Of a stretch of DNA of 64,000 nt, positions 1 through 8,591 are shown one piece after another (positions within the stretch are counted from its first letter, which is position 1; each line of letters begins with the position of its first letter). The notes under the pieces were generated by a model. It did not search any database and was not told where the DNA came from. It saw only the letters and a list, made by a program, of their open reading frames with translations. The DNA is from Mesorhizobium_K quangtriensis. GTDB taxonomy: Bacteria; Pseudomonadota; Alphaproteobacteria; Rhizobiales; Rhizobiaceae. The translations under genes and the position numbers were made by a program. The stretch lies in assembly GCF_040081925.1 (NCBI RefSeq), contig NZ_JBEBMF010000001.1, positions 310,001 to 374,000 of the forward strand, given 5' to 3'.

Positions 1-716
1 CGCTGATCGCCAAGGGCCTGACGAAGAGCTACAAGAGCCGCCGCGTGGTCAACGGCGTTTCGCTCGGCGTCAGGGCCGGCGAGGCAGTTGGCCTGCTTGG
101 TCCCAACGGCGCGGGCAAGACAACCTGTTTCTACATGGTCACCGGCCTGGTGCCCGTCGACCAGGGCACGATCGAGATCGACGGTTTTGACGTGACCTCG
201 ATGCCGATGTATCGCCGCGCGCGGCTTGGCATCGGCTACCTGCCGCAGGAATCGTCGATCTTTCGCGGCCTGACGGTCGAGCAGAACATCCGCGCCATCG
301 TCGAGGTCGTCGAGAAAAGCCGAAAGCAGCGCGAGCACGACATCGATGCGCTTCTGGACGAGTTTCACATAGCGCATCTGCGCAAATCGCCATCGCTGGC
401 GCTCTCCGGCGGCGAGCGGCGGCGTCTCGAAATCGCGCGCGCGCTTGCCAGCCGGCCAAGCTACATGCTGCTCGACGAGCCGTTCGCCGGCATCGACCCG
501 ATCGCGGTGTCCGACATCCAGCAACTGGTCCGGCATCTCACGGCGCGCGGCATCGGCGTGCTGGTCACCGATCACAATGTGCGTGAAACGCTTGGCCTCA
601 TCGACCGCGCCTATATCCTCCATGGCGGTGAGGTCCTGACCCACGGCCAGGCCGACGAAATCGTTGCGAATCCTGACGTTCGGCGGCTTTATCTGGGCGA
701 AAGCTTCACGCTTTAG
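1..716 (+). CDS. lptB: LptB, LPS export ABC transporter ATPase (5' end cut off)
   Basis: ATPase that powers LptFG to extract lipopolysaccharide from the inner membrane and pass it to the periplasmic bridge; cytoplasmic side. The reading frame is open from base 3, so the true start lies left of the window. Visible motifs: Walker A GPNGAGKTT, signature LSGGERRR, Walker B YMLLDEPFAGIDP and switch His in VTDHNVRE. The Phe-Ala-Gly-Ile-Asp run after Walker B is typical of LptB. Its place just upstream of rpoN is the usual order in alphaproteobacteria, where lptA normally precedes it. Family assignment is secure. Confidence 0.95.
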   Translation, partial: LIAKGLTKSYKSRRVVNGVSLGVRAGEAVGLLGPNGAGKTTCFYMVTGLVPVDQGTIEIDGFDVTSMPMYRRARLGIGYLPQESSIFRGLTVEQNIRAIVEVVEKSRKQREHDIDALLDEFHIAHLRKSPSLALSGGERRRLEIARALASRPSYMLLDEPFAGIDPIAVSDIQQLVRHLTARGIGVLVTDHNVRETLGLIDRAYILHGGEVLTHGQADEIVANPDVRRLYLGESFTL

Positions 717-875
717 CACGCCTCCCGCACGCCGTTCGCGTCGCTCTAAACCCTCCGGTAAGCCCGGCATGCTATCCCTTGGCGCTTGACAAGCAAAAGC
801 CGGGCCACTTTCTATGGGTTGTTCGCGGCGGGGTCAGAGGGCGGCGGACGCGTAGCGGGGGGTTGAGTTTCGTCG

Positions 876-2399
876 ATGGGATTGAGCGCCAAACTTCAGC
901 TGAGGCAGTCGCAGTCGCTGGTGATGACGCCGCAGCTGATGCAGTCGATCAGGCTGCTGCAGCTAACCCATATGGAACTCGAGCGCTTCGTCGACGAGGA
1001 AATCGAACGGAACCCGCTGCTTGACCGCGCGGAGCCGCGTGACGATGCTGCCTCGGACCAGCTTCAGAAGCAGGAAGGCCTTGCCGAGGCGGCCTCAGAG
1101 GGCGACTGGTTCGAGACCGAGCATGGCTGGTCGGCCGAAGCGATGTCGGCGAAGCTGGACAGTTCGCTTGAAAACATTTTTCCCGATGACCCCGGCCGGG
1201 CCGAGCGGCTGGGTCCGGGCCTGTCTGCGCAGTGGAAGTCGGCGGCTGGACCGAACGGCGGCTCGTTCGAAGGCTTTGATATGGACGACATGGCGGCCGC
1301 ACCGGTCAGCCTGCGCGACCATGTCGCCGAACAGATCGCCTTTGCCTTCTCCGATCCGGCTGCGCGCCTGATCGCGCATGAACTCGCCGAGCACCTCGAC
1401 GATGACGGCTATCTCCGCGCCGACCTTGCCGAAATCGGCGAAAGGCTTGGGTCCAGCGTGAGCGAGGTCTCCAATGTGCTGTGCGTCTGCCAATCTTTCG
1501 AACCCATCGGCCTGTTTGCCCGAGACCTCGCCGAGTGCCTCGCGATGCAACTGGCGCAGCGGGACAGGCTCGACCCGGCTATGCGTGCGTTGCTCGACAA
1601 CCTCGAACTCCTTGCCCGCCGCGACTTTGTGTCGCTGAGACGCATCTGCGGTGTCGAGGAAGACGACTTGCTCGACATGCTTGCCGAAATCCGGGCGCTC
1701 GATCCACGACCGGGTACGCGTTTCGTGGGCGGAAACACCGATGCGATCGTGGCGGATGTCGAGGTTCGTCCCGCCGGCGACGGCAGCTGGGCTGTCGAAC
1801 TCAATCCCGAGACCCTGCCGAGGGTTCTGGTCGACAACATATACTTCTCGCAGGTGGTCGGCCGCGCCAAGGACCAGACCGAGAAGGACTTTCTCTCAGA
1901 ATGCCTTCAAAACGCCAACTGGCTGACGCGAAGCCTCGACCAGCGTGCCAAGACCATCCTGAAAGTCGCATCGGAGATCGTCCGGCAGCAGGACGCATTC
2001 CTTGCCCACGGCGTCAGGCATTTGCGGCCGCTCAACCTGCGCACCGTCGCCGACGCTATCGGCATGCATGAATCCACGGTCAGCCGGGTGACCGCCAACA
2101 AGTACATGCTGACACCGCGCGGCGTGTTCGAGCTGCGCTATTTCTTCACGGTGTCGATAGCGGCTTCAGGCGGCGGCGAAGCGCATTCGTCGGAAGCGGT
2201 GCGCGACCGCATCCGTGAGATGATCGAAGGTGAAAAACCGGCAGATGTCCTGTCGGACGATGCGATTGTGGATATGTTGAAGAAGAACGGCGTCGAAATC
2301 GCCCGGCGTACCGTCGCGAAGTACCGGGAAAGCATGAATATTCCCTCGTCCGTCCAGCGCCGTCGCGAAAAGCGCGCAAGGGTTTCAGCGGGCCGCTGA
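876..2399 (+). CDS. rpoN: RNA polymerase sigma-54 factor
   Basis: Alternative sigma factor for -24/-12 promoters, controlling nitrogen and related genes with AAA+ activators. The 507-residue product has the Gln/Leu-rich region I at the N-terminus (LQLRQSQSLVMTPQLMQSIR), needed for activator response. A core-binding middle part follows, then a helix-turn-helix around LNLRTVADAIGMHESTVSRV, and the diagnostic RpoN box ARRTVAKYR at about residues 476-484. Length is normal. The ATG start places region I directly at the N-terminus. It lies between lptB and hpf/ptsN, the conserved rpoN neighbourhood. I saw no convincing promoter in the 159 bp upstream. Confidence 0.98.
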   Translation: MGLSAKLQLRQSQSLVMTPQLMQSIRLLQLTHMELERFVDEEIERNPLLDRAEPRDDAASDQLQKQEGLAEAASEGDWFETEHGWSAEAMSAKLDSSLENIFPDDPGRAERLGPGLSAQWKSAAGPNGGSFEGFDMDDMAAAPVSLRDHVAEQIAFAFSDPAARLIAHELAEHLDDDGYLRADLAEIGERLGSSVSEVSNVLCVCQSFEPIGLFARDLAECLAMQLAQRDRLDPAMRALLDNLELLARRDFVSLRRICGVEEDDLLDMLAEIRALDPRPGTRFVGGNTDAIVADVEVRPAGDGSWAVELNPETLPRVLVDNIYFSQVVGRAKDQTEKDFLSECLQNANWLTRSLDQRAKTILKVASEIVRQQDAFLAHGVRHLRPLNLRTVADAIGMHESTVSRVTANKYMLTPRGVFELRYFFTVSIAASGGGEAHSSEAVRDRIREMIEGEKPADVLSDDAIVDMLKKNGVEIARRTVAKYRESMNIPSSVQRRREKRARVSAGR

Positions 2400-2433
2400 A
2401 CGGACATCTGACGCAGCGGCGCGCGCCGGTTGA

Positions 2434-2462
2434 TTGACATTCATTATTGAAGTGACTAGAAG
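2434..2462 (+). promoter_or_regulatory. Putative housekeeping promoter for hpf
   Basis: TTGACA at 2434-2439, a 17-bp spacer and TAGAAG at 2457-2462 resemble a sigma-70 -35/-10 pair. It lies about 180 bp upstream of hpf in the rpoN-hpf gap, leaving a long leader. Prediction by eye only. Confidence 0.45.
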
Positions 2463-2642
2463 CCCGCCCGCATGGAACGGCCGTTGGTCTGGGCCGTTGA
2501 GTTACCGTCTGGAGACGGCTTGTGATCAACCACAAAGTTCGGACTGGAAAACGGCCCTGAGGCCGCCGCGGAGCTTGTGCCCAAATGTGACGGGTATAAA
2601 CTCCGGGCATCCAGAGTCTGAACAGGGAAGGTCTATGACAAG

Positions 2643-3218
2643 ATGAGCCTGCGGATATCGGGAAAACATATGGAGATCGGCGAGGCGTTCCGCTCCCGCA
2701 TCAAGGGTCGGATCGACGAGATGGTCGAGAAGTATTTCGACGGCGGTTTTTCGGGACACGTGACAGTCGAGAAATCCGGCCCGCGCTTCTCTGCCGACTG
2801 CGTCATCTTCCTTGATACCGGAATGGGACTTCAGGCGACTGGCCAGGCCTACGACCCGCAGGCTGCGTTCGAGATCGCCTCGGATCGTATCGAGACCCGT
2901 TTGCGCCGTTACAAGCGCAAGCTGCGCTCCTACGACGCCGCACCCTCTAGCCGGGAGGAGGATATCTCCTACCGGATCATGGCGCCTGCGGCCGAAGAGG
3001 TTGAGGAGATCCCGGAAGACTTCGCTCCGGCAATCGTTGCTGAATCGACCGTCTCGCTGAAGACGATGTCGGTCGCCAACGCGATCGTCGAACTCGACGT
3101 GAAGGACAGCCCGGTTTTCGTGTTCCGCAATGCCGGTAACGATCAAGTCAACATCGTGTATCGCCGCGCCGACGGCAATATCGGCTGGATCGACCCGTCC
3201 AAAGCCATGACGGCCTAG
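2643..3218 (+). CDS. hpf: Long-form ribosome hibernation promoting factor (HPF/RaiA)
   Basis: Binds the 30S subunit and dimerises 70S ribosomes into inactive 100S particles when growth slows. The 191-residue size is that of the long form. The N-terminal domain (about 1-100; MSLRISGKHMEIGEAFRSRI) is the beta-alpha S30AE fold with the basic stretch RLRRYKRKLR. An acidic linker follows, then a C-terminal dimerisation domain (about 135-191) with SVANAIVELD and a VFVFRNAGNDQVNIVYRR segment. It lies downstream of rpoN and upstream of ptsN, a grouping conserved in proteobacteria and linked to nitrogen and stress signalling. Confidence 0.95.
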   Translation: MSLRISGKHMEIGEAFRSRIKGRIDEMVEKYFDGGFSGHVTVEKSGPRFSADCVIFLDTGMGLQATGQAYDPQAAFEIASDRIETRLRRYKRKLRSYDAAPSSREEDISYRIMAPAAEEVEEIPEDFAPAIVAESTVSLKTMSVANAIVELDVKDSPVFVFRNAGNDQVNIVYRRADGNIGWIDPSKAMTA

Positions 3219-3284
3219 ACAGAGGCATCGCCCGGTCCGCGCAATTTGCGTCGGTGCCGTGGCGAAGCACAAGGATTTGTTGGA

Positions 3285-3749
3285 ATGGATCTTAGCGATC
3301 TCATCGAAGTGCCGGCTGTCATGCCGGCGGTGAAGGCAAACTCAAAGAAGCAGCTTTTGCAGCTTCTGTCGGAGCGCGCTGCCTCCATCACCGGAATTCC
3401 CGAGCGCGAAATTTTCGACACGGTGTTCCAGCGCGAGCGGCTTGGCTCGACCGGCGTCGGCAATGGCATTGCCATTCCACACGGCAAGCTGTCCGGCGTG
3501 AAGAACATCACAGGTGTGTTCGCGAGGCTGGAAACGCCGGTCGACTTCGAAGCCCTGGACGACGAACCGGTCGACCTCGTCTTCCTTCTTCTGGCGCCCG
3601 AGGGCGCAGGCGCCGACCATCTCAAGGCGCTGTCGCGTATCGCGCGCGTCCTGCGCGACGGCGACACTGTATCGAAGGTGCGGGGCACCCGCGACGCTTC
3701 CGCGATCCATGCCTTGTTGTCGGAGACGCCTGGCTACAAGGCAGCCTGA
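3285..3749 (+). CDS. ptsN: Nitrogen PTS regulatory protein EIIA-Ntr
   Basis: Phosphoryl-accepting regulatory protein of the nitrogen phosphotransferase system (PtsP-PtsO-PtsN), which affects potassium transport and nitrogen/carbon balance. The 154-residue protein starts at ATG 3285 (MDLSDLIEVPAVMPAVKANS). A TTG 13 codons upstream is less likely because the family begins at this Met. The phospho-acceptor His is about residue 66 in GNGIAIPHGK. The C-terminal codons and the stop lie inside a 19-bp tandem repeat, followed by a strong terminator shared with the convergent DUF1150 gene. Confidence 0.96.
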   Translation: MDLSDLIEVPAVMPAVKANSKKQLLQLLSERAASITGIPEREIFDTVFQRERLGSTGVGNGIAIPHGKLSGVKNITGVFARLETPVDFEALDDEPVDLVFLLLAPEGAGADHLKALSRIARVLRDGDTVSKVRGTRDASAIHALLSETPGYKAA

Positions 3750-3795
3750 GAGCGACAAGGCAGTCTGAGAGCGACAAGGCAGTCTGGGGGGCGAC
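3737..3795. repeat. Three tandem 19-bp repeats across the ptsN stop codon
   Basis: The unit is approximately CAAGGCAGYCTGAGAGCGA. Copies start at 3737, 3756 and 3775; the third is a little diverged and one base longer. The ptsN TGA (3747-3749) is inside copy 1, so copies 2 and 3 are non-coding. Probably a local slippage duplication. Confidence 0.85.
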
Positions 3796-3809
3796 TGTCG
3801 ATTGCTTGA

Positions 3810-3834
3810 AAAAGGCGGCTCTGAGCCGCCTTTT
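3810..3834. terminator. Bidirectional intrinsic terminator between ptsN and DUF1150 gene
   Basis: Perfect 11-bp arms AAAAGGCGGCT / AGCCGCCTTTT around a 3-base loop (3821-3823). The A-rich and T-rich flanks are built into the stem ends, so it can work in both directions between the two convergent genes. Confidence 0.9.
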
Positions 3835-3843
3835 CTGTTGCGA

Positions 3844-4101
3844 TTAGTGGATGCTGACCGGCGTCAGGTCGTTCTCAAACGCACCGGCGATAGCGCGATC
3901 CTTGGCGTCGGAGATTAGGATCGGCTGCCCATTCGCGGCAAAAAGCGCCCAAAGCCTGGTGTTCGGGGCGATTTCCGGCAGGCCGGGAAACTTGCCGTTC
4001 AACTCTTCGCCACCCATTTCGCGCAGGTAAGCCACGGTTCCCTCACCCAGATGGGCCAGATCGTTTTCGCTGAACGTGGGAATCTCATTTCTGCTGGTCA
4101 T
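3844..4101 (-). CDS. DUF1150 family protein
   Basis: Small (85-residue) cytoplasmic protein of unknown function, restricted mainly to alphaproteobacteria. The start is set by a clear AAGGAGG just upstream of ATG 4101 (MTSRNEIPTFSENDLAHLGE). The frame could run 18 codons further upstream but without a ribosome site. Recognisable segments are LGEGTVAYLREM and a C-terminal hydrophobic strand LWALFAANGQPILISD. It follows the hsp20 gene by about 96 bp on the same strand; this pairing recurs in rhizobia and suggests a shared heat-shock transcript. Biochemical role unknown. Confidence 0.8.
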   Translation of the reverse strand: MTSRNEIPTFSENDLAHLGEGTVAYLREMGGEELNGKFPGLPEIAPNTRLWALFAANGQPILISDAKDRAIAGAFENDLTPVSIH

Positions 4102-4197
4102 GTCAGCCTCCTTCACGCGGGGCGTCCCTGATGGACCAACCCGCAATAGAGCCAAAGGTTCCGGTTCATCACCGGTAGTGTCGCGGCGGATCCTTCT

Positions 4198-4623
4198 TTA
4201 ATCCTTAACCGCGATATCGATTTTTCGGACGAGCTTCTCGGGTTCGGGCCGGTCGAGATCGATCGAGAGCAGGCCGTTCCTGAGTTCCGCGCCAGTCACC
4301 CGCATGCCGTCGGCAAGCACGAAACAGCGCTGAAATTGCCGGGCGGCGATGCCGCGATGCAGGTATTCCCGCTCCGTCTCGTCGGTCTGGCGACCGCGAA
4401 CAACGAGCTGGTTTTCCTCGGTGGTGACCTCGAGATCGCACTCCGCAAAGCCTGCCACCGCAAGCGTGATGCGCAGTTTTTCGGCCGCGCCGTCAGCACC
4501 CCGCAGACGCTCAATATTGTAGGGAGGATAGGAGTCGCCGGTCTTCGCCAGACGCTCCAGCGTCTTTTCCATGGCGTCGAACCCAAGCAACAGCGGGCTC
4601 GAAAACGGCGTCATTCTACTCAT
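4198..4623 (-). CDS. Hsp20/alpha-crystallin family small heat-shock protein
   Basis: ATP-independent holdase that binds unfolding proteins in the cytoplasm. The 141-residue product begins MSRMTPFSSPLLLGFDAMEK; the frame extends 37 codons upstream but without family similarity. The alpha-crystallin domain covers about residues 35-130 (PPYNIERL, then ELRNGLLSIDL as the conserved A-x-x-x-n-G-v-L strand). PPYNIERL and the LERLAKTGDSYPPYN region are typical of the rhizobial HspH/IbpA-like class. The 5' leader overlaps the divergent spacer with the nucleoside hydrolase gene and contains an AU-rich hairpin. Confidence 0.93.
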   Translation of the reverse strand: MSRMTPFSSPLLLGFDAMEKTLERLAKTGDSYPPYNIERLRGADGAAEKLRITLAVAGFAECDLEVTTEENQLVVRGRQTDETEREYLHRGIAARQFQRCFVLADGMRVTGAELRNGLLSIDLDRPEPEKLVRKIDIAVKD

Positions 4624-4653
4624 GTAACAGTGTCCTCTACGAGCGACATAATG

Positions 4654-4680
4654 GAGAAAAACCCGGATGGCATTTTTCTC
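4654..4680. other. A/T-rich inverted repeat in the hsp20 leader
   Basis: Arms GAGAAAAA (4654-4661) and TTTTTCTC (4673-4680) are perfect 8-bp complements around an 11-base loop. It lies 31 bp upstream of the hsp20 start on the minus strand and about 75 bp upstream of the divergent nucleoside hydrolase gene. It could be a weak regulatory hairpin. It does not by itself pair with the ribosome site. Confidence 0.5.
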
Positions 4681-4754
4681 GCTGGTGCTGATATGGTCCG
4701 CGCCGCCACCGAGTTCAAGAGTGGCCATTTGCATCGTCCGGGGACAAGAAATAC

Positions 4755-5696
4755 ATGCCTGAAATCAGAAAAATAATCATCGACACGGATCCCGGTCAGG
4801 ACGACGCGGTCGCCATCATGACCGCACTGGCCAGCCCGGAACTCGACGTTCTGGGTTTGACCGTCGTTGCAGGCAACGTGCCCCTGGCGCTGACGGAGAA
4901 GAACGCACGCAAGATCTGCGAGTTGTCCGGCCGGCCTGACATGAAGGTCTTCGCCGGCGCGATCCGGCCCATGGTACGCGATCTCGTGACTGCGGAGAAC
5001 GTCCATGGCAAGACGGGCCTCAACGGCCCTGTCCTTCCCGACCCCACGATGCCGCTTCAGGACCAGTATGCTGTCGACTTCATCGTCGAGACGCTGATGC
5101 GGGAGAAGAGCGGTTCGGTCACGATCTGCGCTCTCGGACCGCTGACCAACATCGGCCTTGCGCTGGTGCGCGAGCCGAGGATCGCGCCCCGCATCCGCGA
5201 AATCGTCCTGATGGGCGGCGGACTGTTCGAGGGCGGAAATTTGACACCTGCGGCCGAGTTCAACATCTATGTCGATCCTCATGCCGCCGACGTGGTGTTG
5301 CGGTCCGGCGTCCCCATCGTCATCGTCCCGCTGGACTGCACACACAAGGTGCTGACCACCGCGAAGCGCATAGCGGCGTTCCGTGACCTCGGCACGGCTC
5401 CCGGCATCGCGGTGGCGGAGATGCTCGAATTCTTCGAGCGTTTCGACGAGGCAAAGTACGGCACCGACGGCGGCCCGCTGCACGACCCCTGCGTCATCGC
5501 CTACCTGCTCGAGCCCGCGCTTTTCTCGGGCCGGCACATCAACGTTGAAGTCGAAACCGTTTCCGAACTGACGCTCGGGATGACCGTTGCCGACTGGTGG
5601 GGCGTCACAAACAGGCCGAAGAACGCGAACTATCTGCTCGAGGTCGACGACCAGGGCGTCTTCGACCTCCTCGTCGAACGGATCGGTCGACTTTAG
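4755..5696 (+). CDS. Inosine/uridine-preferring nucleoside hydrolase
   Basis: Cleaves the N-glycosidic bond of nucleosides to base plus ribose. The 313-residue protein has the diagnostic N-terminal calcium-binding Asp cluster DTDPGQDDA (residues 10-18), the VAGNVPL segment, the middle EFNIYVDPHAA motif and the C-terminal GGPLHDPCVIAYL with the active-site His/Asp. No signal peptide, so cytoplasmic. It sits 135 bp upstream of pncB on the same strand. Such hydrolases can use nicotinamide riboside, which would tie it to NAD salvage; that link is inference and the true nucleoside is not evident. Confidence 0.93.
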   Translation: MPEIRKIIIDTDPGQDDAVAIMTALASPELDVLGLTVVAGNVPLALTEKNARKICELSGRPDMKVFAGAIRPMVRDLVTAENVHGKTGLNGPVLPDPTMPLQDQYAVDFIVETLMREKSGSVTICALGPLTNIGLALVREPRIAPRIREIVLMGGGLFEGGNLTPAAEFNIYVDPHAADVVLRSGVPIVIVPLDCTHKVLTTAKRIAAFRDLGTAPGIAVAEMLEFFERFDEAKYGTDGGPLHDPCVIAYLLEPALFSGRHINVEVETVSELTLGMTVADWWGVTNRPKNANYLLEVDDQGVFDLLVERIGRL

Positions 5697-5831
5697 TCCC
5701 GAACGTCGGCTGGCTCAGGCGCGTGATCGTTCCGTCGTGCCAGCCGACAAACGGACGCGCACCGCCAATAAATCAATGCTATAGGCGTTTTCAGAGGCCG
5801 CCGGAGGAAGGGCGGAAGAGGAAACGCGCCG

Positions 5832-7136
5832 ATGACGAGAACCGATATAGCGCAGCGTGTGTACAACCACACCTGGAAGCTGGATCCGATCGTGCGCAGC
5901 CTGCTCGACACGGATTTCTACAAGCTGCTGATGCTGCAGATGATCTGGGGCATGTACCCGAAGGTCAACGCCACATTCTCGCTGATCAACCGCAAGACAT
6001 CGGTGCGGCTTGCCGACGAGATCGACGAGCATGAGCTCCGCGACCAGCTCGATCACGCGCGCACGCTGCGCTTTTCCAAGAAGGAGATGATCTGGCTGGC
6101 CGGCAACAATTTTTATGGCCGCAAGCAGATATTCGAGCCGGAATTCCTCGCCTGGCTGGAGAATTTCCAGCTCCCGGAATACGAACTGAGAAAGCGCGAC
6201 GGCCAGTACGAACTCGAGTTTCCCGGACCATGGATGTACACGACACTATGGGAGATACCGGCGCTCGCCATCATCAACGAACTGCGCTCGCGCGCTGCGA
6301 TAAAGAGCTTCGGCCCGTTCGGGCTCGACGTGCTCTACGCCCGCGCGAAGGCGAAGATGTGGGACAAGACGGAACGCCTGCGTGCGATTCCGGGCATCCG
6401 GATATCGGATTTCGGCACGCGCCGCCGCCACTCCTTCCTGTGGCAGCGCTGGTGCGTCGAGGCGCTCAAGGAAGGCATCGGCGAGGCCTTCACCGGCACC
6501 TCCAACGTCCTGCTTGGCATGGACACAGACCTGGAGGCGCTGGGTACCAACGCGCATGAATTGCCTATGGTGCTGGCAGCACTTGCCAGCACCGAGAAGG
6601 AACTGCGCGCCGCCCCCTACAAGGTGTTGCAAGACTGGCAGCGCTATTATGGCGGCAACCTGCTCATTGTGCTGCCGGACGCATTCGGCACCGCCGCCTT
6701 CCTGCGCGACGCGCCGGATTGGGTGGCGGGCTGGACCGGCTTCCGTCCCGACAGCGCGCCGCCGATCGAGGGCGGCGAGCGCATCCTGGCGTGGTGGCGC
6801 GAGAAGGGCGTCGATCCACGCAAGAAGCTGCTGATCTTCTCGGACGGTTTGGACGTCGACACGATCATCGACACCTACAATCACTTCAAGGGCAAGGTGC
6901 GCATGTCCTTCGGCTGGGGCACCAACCTCACCAACGATTTCGAGGACTGCGCACCGGAACAGACCGACGGCCTAAAGGCCATCTCGCTGGTCTGCAAGGT
7001 GACCGAGGCCAATGGAAAGCCTGCCGTCAAGCTCTCGGACAATCCCGCCAAGGCGACCGGCGACCGCAAGGCGATCGAGCGCTATCTGCGGGTGTTCGGC
7101 GAGGAAGACCGCGTCGAACAGCTTGTGAAGGTGTGA
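5832..7136 (+). CDS. pncB: Nicotinate phosphoribosyltransferase
   Basis: Converts nicotinate and PRPP, with ATP hydrolysis, to nicotinate mononucleotide in the Preiss-Handler NAD salvage route. The 434-residue length matches the PncB family. Seen: the N-terminal LLDTDFYKLLMLQMIW substrate region, the phospho-acceptor His in the FGTRRRHSF motif, and the FSDGLDVDTIIDTY and MSFGWGTNLTNDF phosphate-binding stretches near the C-terminus. Nicotinamidase pncA, the preceding step, is at 15.5-16.2 kb in the same window. Start ATG 5832 (MTRTDIAQRVYNHTWKLDP) has a GGAAGAGG-type purine stretch upstream. Confidence 0.97.
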   Translation: MTRTDIAQRVYNHTWKLDPIVRSLLDTDFYKLLMLQMIWGMYPKVNATFSLINRKTSVRLADEIDEHELRDQLDHARTLRFSKKEMIWLAGNNFYGRKQIFEPEFLAWLENFQLPEYELRKRDGQYELEFPGPWMYTTLWEIPALAIINELRSRAAIKSFGPFGLDVLYARAKAKMWDKTERLRAIPGIRISDFGTRRRHSFLWQRWCVEALKEGIGEAFTGTSNVLLGMDTDLEALGTNAHELPMVLAALASTEKELRAAPYKVLQDWQRYYGGNLLIVLPDAFGTAAFLRDAPDWVAGWTGFRPDSAPPIEGGERILAWWREKGVDPRKKLLIFSDGLDVDTIIDTYNHFKGKVRMSFGWGTNLTNDFEDCAPEQTDGLKAISLVCKVTEANGKPAVKLSDNPAKATGDRKAIERYLRVFGEEDRVEQLVKV

Positions 7137-7154
7137 GGCCACGCATTCGGTCAG

Positions 7155-8591
7155 ATGGTTGATCGTCCAGGCACCGCAGCACCCCCCTCTGGGCGCTGGC
7201 CTTGGCCGGCAGGCCTGCTTCTATCCCTCATCCCCACTTCCGCCCTCGCTCATGCCTCGGATCGCGGCCATGTCCTTCTGCTGCCGACCGGCCACTACAT
7301 CATCGGCGGCGCTCTCGCCGTGGCGGCGAGCTTCCTCGTCCTGCTATTGGTTCGACCCGAAACACTGGAGCGGCTGGCCGCTGGGAGATTGACCATCGGT
7401 CCTGCGCCCGACGCGCTTCGCCTGCCGCTCAGCCTGCTGTCCTTTCTGGTCCTTGCGATCCTCGTCCTTGCAGGGGTGTTCGGCAGCCGCGATCCGCTGT
7501 CCAACCCGCTGTCACTAACGATCTGGACGCTGCTCTGGGTGGGGCTGACGCTGCTGCAGGGTTTGCTCGGCAATCTCTGGTCCTGGATCAACCCGTGGTA
7601 CGGCCCGCATCGCATTGCCTCGGCCTTACTGGGAAAGTCAGTCGATGCGCCACCACTTCGGCTGCCGGCATGGGCGGGCCTCTGGCCGGCGGTGGTGCTG
7701 TTTCTCGGCTTCGCCTGGTTCGAGCTGATCGATCCCGCACCCGAAGATCCGTTGCGGCTGGCTTGGGCGGTTGGAGGCTACTGGCTGTTCAACTTTGCGA
7801 TGATGCTCCTCTTCGGGTTCGAGGCGTGGGCCGGGCGGTGCGAGTTCCTGTCCGTCTTCTTCGGGATGGTCGCGCGCTTCGGCGTTGTTGGGAGAGAGGA
7901 CGATGAAAAAGTTTCGCTTCGGCTGCCGAGCGCCCGTTTGCTGCAAACCCCTGCGCTGGCGCTGAGCAGTACGGTCTTCCTGCTTTTCACGCTGGCGTCG
8001 GTTTCGTTCGACGGCCTGTCGAGAACCTTCTTCTGGTTTGCGCTGAACGGGTTGAACCCGCTGGAATTTCCGGGCCGAACCGCGCTGATCGCGATCAACG
8101 GCGTGGGCCTCGCCATCGCCTGCGTGCTGCTCGCCCTTGTGTTCTTTGCCTGCGTTTTTCTGGGCGAGAAGCTCGCCGGCACCCGGAGGCATTTCGCTGT
8201 TACTGCCGGAACCTTCGTCTGGTCGATCGTGCCGATCGCGCTCGCCTATCACTTCTCGCACTATCTGACTGTCCTGCTGGTCAACAGCCAGTATGCGCTG
8301 GTCGCCTTCTCCGATCCTTTTTCGCTTGGCTGGGACCTGTTCGGCACCGCCCATATGCCGGTGAGGGCCGCGGTGGCCGCTGGCTCGGACTCCGCCTGGG
8401 TGATCTGGAACGCGCAGGCCGCAGCCATCGTCGGCGGACACGTGCTGGCGGTCCTGGTGGCGCATATGCTGGCGTACCGCCTCCACGGAACGGCGCGCGC
8501 CGCTACCCTCAGTCAGTTACCGCTTACCATCCTGATGATCGCCTACACCGTGCTCGGGCTCTGGTTGCTGTCGACGCCGACGGCTGCATGA
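7155..8591 (+). CDS. Polytopic membrane protein of unknown function
   Basis: 478 residues, beginning 18 bp after pncB and probably cotranscribed with it. The N-terminus looks like a signal or first membrane segment (WPWPAGLLLSLIPTSALAHA). A segment HVLLLPTGHYIIGGAL and roughly a dozen hydrophobic helices follow to the C-terminus (LPLTILMIAYTVLGLWLLST). No ATPase, heme or catalytic motif is obvious; scattered His and Trp in the helices could bind a cofactor, but I cannot name one. I do not recognise the family. Transport or membrane-complex assembly are both possible. Confidence 0.75.
   Translation: MVDRPGTAAPPSGRWPWPAGLLLSLIPTSALAHASDRGHVLLLPTGHYIIGGALAVAASFLVLLLVRPETLERLAAGRLTIGPAPDALRLPLSLLSFLVLAILVLAGVFGSRDPLSNPLSLTIWTLLWVGLTLLQGLLGNLWSWINPWYGPHRIASALLGKSVDAPPLRLPAWAGLWPAVVLFLGFAWFELIDPAPEDPLRLAWAVGGYWLFNFAMMLLFGFEAWAGRCEFLSVFFGMVARFGVVGREDDEKVSLRLPSARLLQTPALALSSTVFLLFTLASVSFDGLSRTFFWFALNGLNPLEFPGRTALIAINGVGLAIACVLLALVFFACVFLGEKLAGTRRHFAVTAGTFVWSIVPIALAYHFSHYLTVLLVNSQYALVAFSDPFSLGWDLFGTAHMPVRAAVAAGSDSAWVIWNAQAAAIVGGHVLAVLVAHMLAYRLHGTARAATLSQLPLTILMIAYTVLGLWLLSTPTAA

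Noticed and set aside
786..815. Promoter of rpoN from TTGACA at 786
   Set aside because: No acceptable -10 hexamer at 16-18 bp; best match is only three of six bases.
4624..4754. ROSE-type RNA thermometer before hsp20
   Set aside because: I could not find the conserved anti-ribosome-site segment pairing with the AGAGGA ribosome site; only an upstream A/T hairpin is present.
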